DNA from: Symbiodinium natans
Taxonomy: Eukaryota; Sar; Dinophyceae; Suessiales; Symbiodiniaceae
Direction: 5' to 3'
Assembly (NCBI GenBank): GCA_905221605.1
Contig: CAJNDS010001224.1
Location: 1,197,556 to 1,261,555, forward strand
Length of the DNA: 64,000 nt
Position numbers and translations under genes: made by a program
Shown here: in pieces, positions 1-12,500 of the stretch
How the letters are laid out: each line of letters opens with the position of its first letter
Position numbering within the stretch: position 1 is the stretch's first letter
Notes under the pieces: model-generated
Told to the model about the DNA's origin: nothing
What the model saw: the letters and a program-made list of their open reading frames with translations, nothing else
Databases searched by the model: none

Positions 1-3000
1 GTTTCTGACGAAGAGCAATCGTACATTGAAGCCGGCGACTACACGCCCGCCCAGGCGGGCGAGCCCGTGTGGTTCCAGCTCCGCTCGGCCACCTTGGCAG
101 GCCGCCTGCGTGTCACGGGCGGAGATACGTACGAGGTGTACTTCGAGGGCCCATCCCACGACCCACTGGGCGCCGAGGATCAGTTCCGCGGCACCGTGAT
201 CGACAACTTCAACGGCTCCTACACTGTGAAGTTTGAGATCCAGAGGCCGGGACGCTACCGCATGCGGATCTTCTTGAATGGCCAGGAGATCGGTCCTTCG
301 AAGTTGGCGGGATCTCCATACAGGGGCATCTTGATCTGGGACGACATCAGCGCGGAGCTCTCAACTGCGATTGGTCCCGGCATCAGCCCCACCAGGTCTG
401 GCAGCCCTGCGCAGATAATCGCTGGCGTGAACACAACCTTTCAGATCAGCGCCAAGGATTCGTACGAAGTCCAGTACCTAGGACCCGGAGTAGTTTATTT
501 CATTTGTCTTTTTAGGGCTTGGGTTCCCTTATCAACCTCTTTAAACCAAACCAAGGCACCGTTTTTACTCCTAGGTTCCTCCTGTGTCTAGGTACTTTGA
601 GGGCGGTGCCACTTTCGCGCTGAGTACCCCGGCGATGCATCAAGCTCCGGCCCTCAACGAGACCTATGCCAGCTACTCGCCCCCAGAGGACTACATGGAC
701 ATCGTGGACAACGGAGATGGCAGCTACACCGTCGAGTACCTTCTCTGCAAGGCGGGCCTCACACACATGGACATCCGACTTCAGTCGCAGAACCAAGCAG
801 GAGCCATCAGCTGGCTGCCGATTCGCGGCAGTCCCTTCCACGTGGAGGTGCTTCGGGGTGAGCTGAGGCCGGCTACCTCGAAGGTGCACCCGCCCTCGGG
901 TCCGCAAAGCGGAATTCCAGCCACGATCCGTCTGGACTTGCGCGATGCGTGCGGCAACAATGCAGATGATGATGCCATGGCCAGCCTGGATATCCAGCTG
1001 CAGCGCGTGGAAGGCAACATGTTGGAGGCCCTGGCCTTCGAGGTCGTCCGTTCCGGGCCTGGGGAGGTGACGGTGTTCTTCATGCCAGGGCGTAGGGGAC
1101 AGCACCAAATCCTCGTGATGCGATCGGGGGAGCATTTTCAGGCATCGCCACTAAACTTCCAGGTGTCGCCAGCAATGGGGCCACCAATGGGCACAGAGTG
1201 GCAGCTCACAGCAATTGGTGCAACGGCCGCCTCGACCTTTGAGGTCTTCAACTCACCCACCTTTGCCGGGGAGCCAGCTGGCCTGCAGATTACCGCCCGG
1301 GATCTCTGGGGCGATGTGCTGACGCAAGAGAATCACAGCTTCATCGTGAGCCTTTGGCCTGACAGCCCCGACGATGGAGGCTCTGATTGCCCAAGCCTTT
1401 CGCGGTGCATGGCTGTGGCTATCCGGGAGGAGATGTGCGATCGGCTGCCGCTATGCCATTTCGAGCCTGTTCTGCGCCAATGCCGCCCTGACTGCAACAT
1501 CTCGGATGCCTTTGTGCCTTATCGGCTGGTCGTGCCACATGCGGTGGTAACTCAGACGTCAGTTCAGGCGGAGGTCTATGAGTTCTCTTTGCTGACCAAT
1601 GTGGCTGGTACCTACAACGGTGCGGTCAGCGTCTTGCGGCCGGGCGCCTTCTATGCCTACTGGTACAACAACCCACAGCGCTCCAAGCGCATCTTCGCTG
1701 AACTGATTCGAGGACCCCTGGACTTGGATTGGGGCATCTTCGGCCCTGGCGGCACACTGCCCGGGAACAAGTATTTTCTGCAAATCATCGGCTGGCTCCG
1801 AGTCCCTGCCACAGGGAGGTATACATTCCAACTGACCTCTGACACCGGTGGTCGGCTGATACTGAATGGCACCGAGATCACAGCAACCGATGCAGGCGAT
1901 GCTAGCGAGGCGTCGGGTGTCTCCAGTGCTCGCAGCCTTGTCACGATGGAAGTGGATCTTGAGAGCGGCTTTGTCCCGATTGAGATCTTGTATGACCACT
2001 GGATGGGGGAAACGACCCGCAATGTGGGGGCCTTCCTGAAGCTCAGCTTCGGAAGCATAACAGTGCCCTTACGGATCCTACAGGCGGATGTCATGTACTA
2101 CGAAGAGGTCCTGCAGCAGGCGAACAATCCTTTTGTGCATGTGGTGCACCCAGCCATCCCTGTACGGAGTCTGCACGCAGTGACGCGGAGCACCCTGCAG
2201 TCCATGGCGGCCCAGGATGTCTTCGTGCGATTGCAGTCTGCCGATGCCTACGGCAACCTCCAGACCCATCGGGACCCTGCCTCGTCCGTGCAACTTCGTG
2301 AAGACGAGCTCGGCTTGGTGAAGCGCGTCGTGGCATTGCACAGCGGCGCCTGGGACGTGGTGCTCATCCCCGAAGGCCCAGTTGGCAAGCACCGGCTTAC
2401 CTTCGAGCTTTTCTCCGAGGCCAGCAGCCATGGGTCCCTCCGGCCGGTGGCCAACCGCAGCATCGAGCTGGACCTCGCGGCCAACCTGCCTGATGCCGAC
2501 CTGACCACTCTCTTGTGCATTCCTCCTCCACCATGGCCGGTGGGCGTGGAAGTCACCTGTTCGATTATTCCCCGCGACAGTGAAGGCAATGAGGTCCCAG
2601 GGCTCGAAGTTCGCCTCTTTGCCCAGCCACCGCCACCCCTTGCCGAGGAGCTCACTACGACGCTGCACGTCGTCGACCCCAAGGACGTGGCGCGGCAGTT
2701 CCGGCTGTATCCAACAGTAGCAGGCCTCTGGCACCTCCGTGGCGAGGCATTCTTGGTGGAAGATGTGACCATCAACTTCCGCACCTGGCCTTTCGAGGTT
2801 CTCTGTGGTCCGACCTCGGCCCAGCGGAGCTACTCAGTGCAGCCCTCCCGGGTGATCACGGGCATCCCCTTCAACGTGCCCATCTACGCCTTCGACGAGT
2901 TTGACAACCCATCCGAGACAGGCACGGACATCTTCCGGCTCAAGATGACGGGTGGCTATGAGGAGCGCCTGGCCTATGAACCCTCGGTCCTGTATTTGGA

Positions 3001-6000
3001 GAACAACACCTACATGGCCGCAGATCTCAACGCTCACAGCCGTGATCTTTTCAAGATCCACATTGACCACCTCGCGCAGAACCACAACAACAGCCTGTCT
3101 CAGTGCCCAGAGCTTTCGCCGGTGCCAGGCGGGAGTTTACGAAGATCAGGGACCCCTTTACTGGACCCCAAGTAGTAGGATCCCCTGAAATTAAAAGGGA
3201 CCCCAATAAGGTACCCCCTAAAAGCCGGAAACCCCCAGGCGGCCAAATCATGGAGCTGAGTGAGCAACGTGCAATCGGCAGCACTGCTTTGCTGCGGTGC
3301 CTCTCGGGCTTCTCCGCTGCAGGCGGGGACACCGGCTTGCAGTGCCTGTGGCCCAACGCCTCCGCTTCAAGACAGGCCGTGGCTAGGTACGCCACTTTGG
3401 GATAGTTTCTATTTTCCCTTTTTGGGTTTAAGAGGACCATGTTTAGTTTTATGTTTTCCCTTATTTTTGGGTTTAAGAGGACCATGTTTAGGGAATATTT
3501 CTCAGAGGGGTGTTCAGTGCCATCCTAGGTGGGATATGCCGAGTGGTTCAACCTGTCCTCCCTGCCAGCGAGCGGGCTGATGTGTCGAGAGCAGCTGCTT
3601 TGGTGCCCCATGCCGCCTCGGGTGCCCTTCGGACGGCGCGTGGCCCGTGACTGGCGTCGCCAGGTAGGCAGCACTGCATCATCCGAGTGCCTGCAGGGTC
3701 ACGTGCTCCTCTTCGGTGACCTGGACATCGTGTGCGGCTCGCGCGAAGGAAAGGGCACCTGGCTCCATGCAGACGGCACGACGGCCGTCGCGGCCACTTG
3801 CATGCCGATCCAGCAGCTTTGCCCGGCGCTTTCTCCCCCGAGCTCGGATGTCGTCAATGCAAGTGCCGGCCGCGACGCGGGCAGCGTTGTGCAGCTGCGG
3901 TGCAAGGTCGGACTCATCCCCGTTGCCGGCGATGCAGTTCTGGTGTGCGGTGCCGACGGCGTTTGGCGGAGGCCGCTGCAGACACTTCCACAACCACCGG
4001 GCGAGGCGCTGGCTTGTGCGCCGGATCCCTCCCTCTGCCCCGATCCTTCCCCACTGCTGGGAGTGGGCGCTGTGGCGCAGGTCAGCGAGTTCCACCTGAA
4101 TGCCACCGTGACAGTGAGCTGCACCATCGGCTACGAGGAGTCTGGCGATGGTGAGCCCATGGGGAAGTGTGCGCTTCATCCGGATGATGACTCTAAGGGC
4201 CGCTGGGCGAGCCCAACGGAGATCACAAGGGGCCAGGTGCCATGGCGGCCCTTGCGCTGCCGCCTGCGGCAGAGCTATTGCGGCAACATCCAGGTGGACC
4301 ATGGCCAGCTCCTCTCGCTCTCTGTGGAGCGCTATTTGGGCTCAGCTGCGCGACTGGGGTGTGCCGAGGGCTATGAGGCCGTAGGCGGTGATGCCGGCTT
4401 CGTCTGCACGGCTTCAACGGCGGCAGCTGGCGCCTGGCTCTCCGAGAGTGGCGGCGACTTGAGTCAGAAGCTCCGCTGTGGGAAGGTGACCGATTACTGT
4501 CCCGAGCCGGTGCCTCCAGGTGGGACTCGCTTCGTTCTCTCGGCAGGGAAGGAGATGGACAGCGTGCTGACGTTCGAGTGCCACTTGGCCTACGAGCCGA
4601 ACGTGGCCCTTGAGTACCCCGCAGAGCTCTTCTGTCGTCCAGGCCCCGTACCGGGAAGCGGCCGCTGGTCTTCGAGCGACGGTAAAGGCTTGGAGCCAGC
4701 ACAGTACCTGAAGTGCCGCAAGCAGTACAACTGGTGCCCTCGACTTGGACTGGTGGATGGCCAAGTCAGCAATGTCCTTGACAATCGCCAGCTGGGCGGA
4801 ACGGCGCAGTTGCGATGCGATGCTGGGCTCGAGATGACATTCGGCTCTGCATCTCTTGGGCACATCACTTTGGAGGTGACCTGCACGAGTGGCACCACAG
4901 CCGGAGGTGTGTGGATGTCACCGGATGGACAGGACATCGCAGGACAGCTTCAGTGCACTCCGTTGGACTACTGGTGCCCTCCCTTGACTGGCTACACGAT
5001 CGTGACAGCCACATATCGGGAGCTTGAGACATTCGAGCGCGTCATCACATACAGCTCGGCGACGCGCGCCTACCGCAGCACTGCCATGATACGCTGCGCA
5101 GCGGACAAGCGCATGCTAGACAGCTACGGGGACTCTGAGGTGGTCTGCGGTTTGGATGCAGATGGCGTGGGTGGGGCGTGGCGAAGCAGGCGAGGAATGC
5201 TGGCCATCAGCAAGCACTGTTTCTACACGGGCTCCCCGATCACCGACACGGCCTTCATTGAGAATGGCTGCTTCTTCGGCGACTTCGCGCAGACCTTCGA
5301 CAACTTTTCTATTCCAGTTTTCTTCTTCCGCACGGGTGCCGTGATTTTCTGGCATCGGCCATCAGAGTGGCTTGTGGGCTCGACTGTCTTGGAAGGCCAG
5401 AACAGCCAGTGGCAAATCAAGTGGGTTGCAGAGGGCGTGTTGAATGCCAAAGTCGACCATGGCGTTGGGGAACTGCAGATGGACGTGACGCAGAATTTCA
5501 CGAAGGGGCCCGGAGACTGGTTCCACATCGCGTTCGTGTGGGACTTAGGTGTGGGATTGGCAGGACAGGGCCGCACCTACCTCTGGGTGGCTGGGGTTGA
5601 CGGTTCTGTACATTTTTTTTTTGCATTTTTAAAGTTCTACGGAGTGTTTTGGCTGAAAGTCAGAGTAAAAGTAGAACCCTACAGACACCGTCTAAGAACC
5701 CCCAACGAGTCCTATCCAGCCCCCCACGCACCAAAAACGACCTAATTCATCTACCCAAGGTGGACGGAATTGAAGCTCTGCCGGCGGAGACAAACTCCGA
5801 GACTAGGTGGGACTTCACTACAACCTTGTCACCTTATAAGTTTTGGGGGTTCCTCTAGTTTCATATTAAGGAAGCCAAAAGTTAAGCTCATATTTTGGGG
5901 GGCAAACCCTAAACCCTAAACCCTAAACCCTAAACCCTAAACCCAAAACCCTAAACCCTAAACCCTAAACCCTAAACCCTAAACCCTAAACCCTCAACCC

Positions 6001-6533
6001 TCAACCCTCAACCCTCAACCCTAAACCCTAAACCCTAAACCCCAAACCCTAAACCCAAAACCCTAAAAGCGGCAACCCAAGGAGAGGCTGACGCATTTCA
6101 ACTGGGTGGAGCCGGAAGACCTCTTGGACCTCGGCGGTATCCGGAGCCCCCAGAGCCCCTGGGGCCCTCATTTCAGATTGTTTGGGGTTGGGGTTTAGGG
6201 TTTAAGGCTTAGGGCTTAGAGTTTAGGGTTTAGGGTTTGGGGTTTGGGGTTTAGGGTTTAGGGTTTAGGGTTTAGGGTTTAGGGGTTTAGGGTTTAGGGC
6301 ATAATCCCCTTAAAACCAAACAGGGTGCCTTTTTTATTCCTAGGTTACTCTTTGGTCCAGGTCCCGGTGAGTACAGCAACATCCGGGTCTACACTCGTGC
6401 TCTGTCAGCCGAGCAAGTCTACGAGATCTTCAGTCACTCGGTAGGCCCTTGGGACATTTTGTGTCTGCCCTTATTGGGTTAAAGAGGATTATCTAACCCT
6501 AAACCCTAAACCCTAAACCCTAAACCCTAAACC

Positions 6534-6579
<46 letters not shown>

Positions 6580-9500
6580 ACCCTAAACCCTACTAAACCC
6601 TAAACCCTAACCCTACACCGCATCCTAGGTCAGGAGGACCCCACCTGCGGCATGACCGACGATGTTTGCCCACGCCCTTGGTCTTTCAGGTCGTACGTGC
6701 GGGAGGTCACAAATCCAAACGACTTCCGCTACAAGCTCTTCCCGCGACGCCCCGCAGCAGAGGTCTTCTACATGTGTGACCCAGGATACAGCGCGTTCGA
6801 TGGGGACGACCACATCATTTGCACCAGCTCAGGGACCTGGCTGAAGTACGGCACTAACCAGCCAGCGCAGCCTTTCCGCTGCTGCCGACACTCGGAGGAC
6901 TACTGCCCAACTATCGACCTCACCAACAGCGCAGGGGCTGTTCTGACCGCAACAGGCTTCGAGCTCTTGGCGGAGTGTGAGGACATGCCCATTGATGCTG
7001 GCAATGGAGGCGAAGTGGTGGTGGTCTATGAGGGTTGTCCAGAGCTGATGATGGCTGAGCATGTTGTGGTGGAGCTGAGCGACGACTTGAACATCTCCAG
7101 CGTCGCATCGCTCAGCTGCGAGTGGGGCTTCGAGGCTACAGAACCATTGACCATGGACACCACACTGCGCTGCCAGCGAGGTCCTTCCCCTGACCCTTTC
7201 GTCTCGATGGTTGTGCCTGGCCGTTGGAGGACGCTGGATGGCCGGGAACCCAGGCAGCTCCGCTGCCAGGGGGCCCAGAATTTCTGCCCGGACCCACGGC
7301 GGCCCAACACCACAGTGGTCATGCTCTCGCAAGCACTGCGAACAGGCTCACTGGTGCAACTTCGCTGCCTCGAAGGCTTCATGGGCATGGAGCTGGAAGC
7401 CACTTGCCAGAGGTCTCCTGATGGTGACGGTGTTTGGATGGTGGAGGAGAACGGCACGCATCCTCTCAGGGACCTTTACCCTTGCAGCTCTGAGCAAAAT
7501 CACTCAGAAGATGAGGAGAGCCATCGGGTTCCAGAGCCAGCCGTCCCAGGTGCTGTATGGTACTGGGACGACTGTGCCCAGGGAGAAGGCTCTGCCATGC
7601 TCTCCGCGCCGTCTCAGCCCTTGCAGGCGAAAGGTGGCACCGTGTCACTTTGGTGGCAGTTGCCCTTTGACCTTGAGGAGCGCTACGTGCTCTGGGCATC
7701 CATGGAGACCCGCTGCCTTCAGATCTTAAACGACACGAATCAGACGGCGCTGCCTGACCCACCACGCCTCGATGATGGCACCACCGCCACAACCAGCGGC
7801 TCCGGTCAGCCTCTTGTGGACCAGAACGACACCAATGCGTCGAACATGTCGATTCTTCAGGACTACGAGGAAGGCCTTGAGGACGAGGACAACACCACGA
7901 ACGAAACGAACGAGAGTAACATATCAAACGAGTCCTATGAGCCCTTCAATATATCCGAGCTGAATGCCACCTGGGATGGTAGGAACAACACGGGTCTCGA
8001 CAGCGACGCGCTGGAGATGGAGAGCGACAATGCCTCAGATGTGGAGGACGAAGCAGAGAACTCCAGCAATGACACAGAGGATTTCGACCTGGGCATGCAC
8101 GAAGCAGGGGGCATGGACATGAACAGCACAGCGAATGGCACCGTCAATGCAACCGAGAATGAAACCGACAATGAAACCGAAGATGAAGCTGAAAATGAAA
8201 CCGCGAACGATTCTCTGGATGGTGCTCTGAGCAATGCCAGCGGGGAGATGGCAGGCAGCACAAGCGTCTCAATGAATGACACTGAAAACATCTCGAACAT
8301 CACGAACTCCGCAGAGCAAGCGGTGTCGGACTCGCATGCGAACGAATCCGATGACAATTATTCCGATGACTCCGAGAACGATACAAGCTACTTCCCGAAT
8401 GAAAGCAATGACACCGAAACCCTTGAGCAAACACCGGACGAGGACCATGAGGACCCAAACTCAAGCAATGTAACCATTGTGGAAGGTCGCGAAGGACTGC
8501 ACTGCATCCTCAGCCCGTACATGGTCGTGACTGAGGGCGTATTGCAGGTCCAGCTCTCGGAGGGCCTGGGCGACTTCTCCGTGGACTTGGTCGGACTTGG
8601 GCTGCGCAATGGAGAGTGGCTGCACTTGTTGCTAGGTATCGATTTGGGAAAATTGTATATTTTTCCTTATTGCTTAATAAGTAGGAGCCTTAGTTATACA
8701 CAAATTTGGGGGACTGTTGAAATCGACACCTAGGTTGTACGCTTGGGATGACGGGGGCGCAGCGACTCGCCTCTGGCTGAATGGCACGGATGTCCAGGTC
8801 ACGACCACGACCACCATGGCGACGACGACCTCGATGGCTGCTGCAACAGAGGACGACAACCTGACGAATGCAACAAACATGTCAAGCTCGAACCTCGATT
8901 TCGAGCTGGATGAGAATGAGACCTATACTTCAGAGGCGGAAGGCAACGACAGCCATGACAACGAATCCCTCGACTCAGAAAACGTCACGGAGGCCCCGTC
9001 TCAGTTCAGCGAAAGCAGCACCATGAGCAACGAGAGCAATCGCTCGGCCATGGCGGAGGATGATGAAGCATTTAGGGTTTAGGGTTTTGGGTTTAGGGCT
9101 TAGGGCTTAGGGCTTAGGGTTTAGTTTAGGGTTTGCGGAGGATGATGAGGATCCCGGAGCCGACATGGTGGCATGGGAGGCAGTCCTCGAAGCCGCCCGG
9201 CACGAGGGCTTCATCACGCTCCCGATGATGTCCAACATGACGGCCACTTGGGGTGTTGGTCGTTGGAAGTAATGTTTTTGTCATGTCTCTGCACCCTTTC
9301 GTTCACCCCTCTAGAACCCCCCCCCCCATACACATCGGCCCTGTGAGATGATTCCCTATGTAAATCGAGTTTGCAAACCCTAAACCCTAGACCCTCCTCA
9401 AAAAATACCCTAAACCCTAAACCCTAAACCCTAAACCCTAAACCCTAAACCCGAAACCCTAAACCCAAGTGCCCAACTCAGGACACCCTTGTGAATGACC

Positions 9501-12500
9501 TGGAGTTCACGCTTGTGATGGGCTGGCCCCTCGACTCCGAGAAGTTCACGGAGGACGTGGCCCAGGGGGGTTGGCATCTTTGTTTGTGTTGCAGCTAAAC
9601 CCTAAACCCTAAACCCTAAACCCTAAACCCTAAACCCTAAACCCTAAACCCTAAACCCTAAACCCTAAACCCTAAACCCTAAACCCTAAACCCTAAACCC
9701 TCTTGGGATGTTCCCCCTTATACTAACAGTCTCCTTAATAAGGATTATCATAGGGGGTACTATAATCCCCCTATTAACAAGGACTGTTAGTACAAGGGGG
9801 AGCATCCCAACTTGAGACTCTTCTAAGAGTACCTTGTTTGGGAATCTTGTTTTCCAGTTTTTAAGGGCCAACCTAGGTTGCGAATCGAGGTTGGCGCACG
9901 CTGTACCGGCTCTATGACAAGCTGCCGCCGGGGTTGATTTGGAAGAAGGAGCTCCAGCTTCTGAGGGCCCTAGGCACATAGAACCCTGCGCAGCCCATGA
10001 AGATGTTCGAGCTTTAATGTTTATAGCCCCCCCACCCCCGCACCCCCCCACACCCCTCCCCCCAAAAAAAAGCAACTAAAAAACAATATATATATATATA
10101 CATACACACATATTTTAGAGAAAAAAGCAGCAAAGAAACATCCACCCAGGTTGGACGATGCAGATGCGAGAGAGCTTGCCAAGGAGCGCCCCTTTTGCCC
10201 CGTGGTGCTGTGCTCGGAGCTGGAGGAAAGCTCCTTACTTCGCCAATGGAACTTCGAGCTTTTTGGTTCCTTCCTGTTTTAGGGTTTAGGGTTTAGGCGG
10301 GTTTAGGGCTTAGGGCCCTGTAGCAGTCATAAATGGGGATCTTCCCCCGTCTACTAGGAGTCCTAAGTAAGGATGAACATGGGTACTATTTAATCCCTAC
10401 TAAGGACTGTTAGTATAAGGGGGGGACATCCCAAGTCATAGACTTGTTCGACTTTTTTTTTTGGTTTGTTTTTTCTCCTCCCACCTCTGGGCATTGGAGA
10501 AGTAAGGCTTGCTGCAGAACTCGTACGTCAGGCACTCCCCGCGGCGAGCCTTGCCGGGGGAGCTGCTCCACCTCGACTGCTTTCCCGGCTATGAGACTCG
10601 GTCGGCCCGTTGGGACATTTTTATGTTTTTTTTTGGGTTTCAGAGGATCATACTAACCCTAAACCCTAAACCCTAAACCCTAAACCCTGAACCCTGAACC
10701 CTGAACCCTGAACCCTAAACCCTGGACCCTCAAAAACCCTAAACCCTAAACCCTAAACCCCAAACCTACTTCCGAGGGTTTCTTACGGGCCATCCGAGGA
10801 GATGACGGCTGGGCAGAGGGCGCTGCGCTGCGGGGCCTCGGGCGCGTGGATGGGAATGTCCCTGGAATGCTGCTCCTTCGACCCCGAGTTCTGTCCGGAG
10901 GTGCCCAGAAAGTGGAGGAGCTCCATCGACGGCTTGCCTGAAGATTTTGAGGCCTTGATGGTGGAAGCCCAAGCCCCCTCGGAGCCGTGCGAGGGCGTCT
11001 CTCGCAACGGCACGGCGCGGTCCCTGGGTGCGGAGCTGCTCCTGCGCTGCCCCGCTGGGTACGTGCTGGTGGCTGGTAGCCGCCATGCGGTGTGCTCGAG
11101 GAAGGGCTCCATGGACGGGAGCCCTTCGTCATTCCGAGGGGTATGGAAGGACTCCATCGGCGGGGAGCTGCAGCTGCCAGTCTGCGATTTGGATGACAAC
11201 TGGTGTCCCATGCTCTATCCAGGCGACCAGAGTTACATCCTCAACGCCACTGCAGGCCGTCGCCTGGGCTCCTTGGCCTTCTTCCGCTGCGTCGATGACG
11301 TGCAGCTGGAGCCGGGCTCCGGCAGCGTGACTGTCCGGTGCGGGATCTCTCCCGACAGGCGGTTTGGGCTGTGGGTCGACGCCTTCGGCTCCCCGGCGAT
11401 GCCCCTCTCATGCCGGCAGCGCATCTTCTCCACCACATCGACCACCACCAGCTTCCTCCCGACCAGCAGTGGCGTTCTCTCGGGCCTGCCCGGCGACCAG
11501 GGCTTGGATGCGCTGCGGTACCACGCGGCCAATGCCACGCTCGGCTGCGGATATCCCTTCGTCAACGTGGGAGGGGACCTGCGCGTCTTCTGCGTGCTCG
11601 GGCCCTCCGCAAGCAGCTCGGATGGCACGGAGGGTCGCTGGGTGGACCAGGATGGGAGCAACATCGAGCTGCCGATTTGTGTGCTGCGGAGGGATTGGTG
11701 TCCGCAGATTGACTTGGTGGGCAAGAACAGCGAAGCTTCACTGAGCAGCGCCTATGAGTTCGGAAGCACGGCGACCCTGCGATGCCACATCGGCTACCAG
11801 CGCGTCGAGGGCAACATCACACTGAATTGCATCAACCACGAGTCCCTGCTCTATGGGATCTGGGATGCGGAGCCACTGCAATGCGAGCTGTCACCATACT
11901 TCTGCCCGGCGCCGGAAGCAACCTTCGCCGGGCTGGTGCAACTCGACTCGCTCTTCAAGCGTGGTGACATTGTCAACATCGCATGCCACACAGGCTACAG
12001 CTACCTACAGGGTGATCTGGAGGTGTATTGTGATGTGAGCGACTACAGTGATGGAGGACAATGGAAGACCAGCGATGGCACAGTGGCCAAGCCTGTGATC
12101 TGTGTTCCTCAGCAAGATTTTTGCACCTTGCCTGTCGTCTACAACGGCTACGTGCACTCGGTGTCGGAGGAGGGCAACTTTGTCATAGTTGGGTAGCATT
12201 TTGCATTCTTAAGGGTACTTAAACCCAATAAGGAGTATAAGTTTAAAACTTGGAATACTATCCCAACCATGAACTAGGCAAGATGGGGAGCATCGTGGAG
12301 CTCCAGTGCCAGGATGGCTTTCAGGACCTGCGCCTTGGTGCGGAGCAGCGCACGGCGCGCTGTGCTGAGGGCGGCGCCTTTCGCGTGGGCATCTCCCGGG
12401 TGAGCCGAGATCTTCTCCGTGCCACCTCACTGGCCCAGGACGTGCTGGACGAACTGGAGTCGTATTGGGCTCTGGAGACACGTGAGTCGGACGAGAACTG

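Noticed and set aside
512-1135. 207-codon minus-strand ORF and similar antisense ORFs (1559-2784, 3679-4937, 7026-8357, 11233-11724)
   Set aside because: Shadows opposite strongly coding plus-strand exons with clear domain patterns; no independent features.
3387-3528. Splicing at the obvious CTAGGT/CTAGGT repeat of intron 3 (and the similar GGT repeat of intron 7)
   Set aside because: Shifts the frame into a stop within a few codons; the 4-nt GTGG/GTGG (and GTCA/GTCA) flanks give an open frame and intact domains.
5906-6066. Chromosome end / true telomere
   Set aside because: The arrays occur in both orientations throughout the window and inside introns of genes that continue past them, so they are interstitial.
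6652-8733. Independent gene starting at the ATG at 6652
   Set aside because: Upstream exons 1-7 join to 6629 in frame through a B introner with GTCA repeats, and the sushi/LamG series continues; this ATG is internal.
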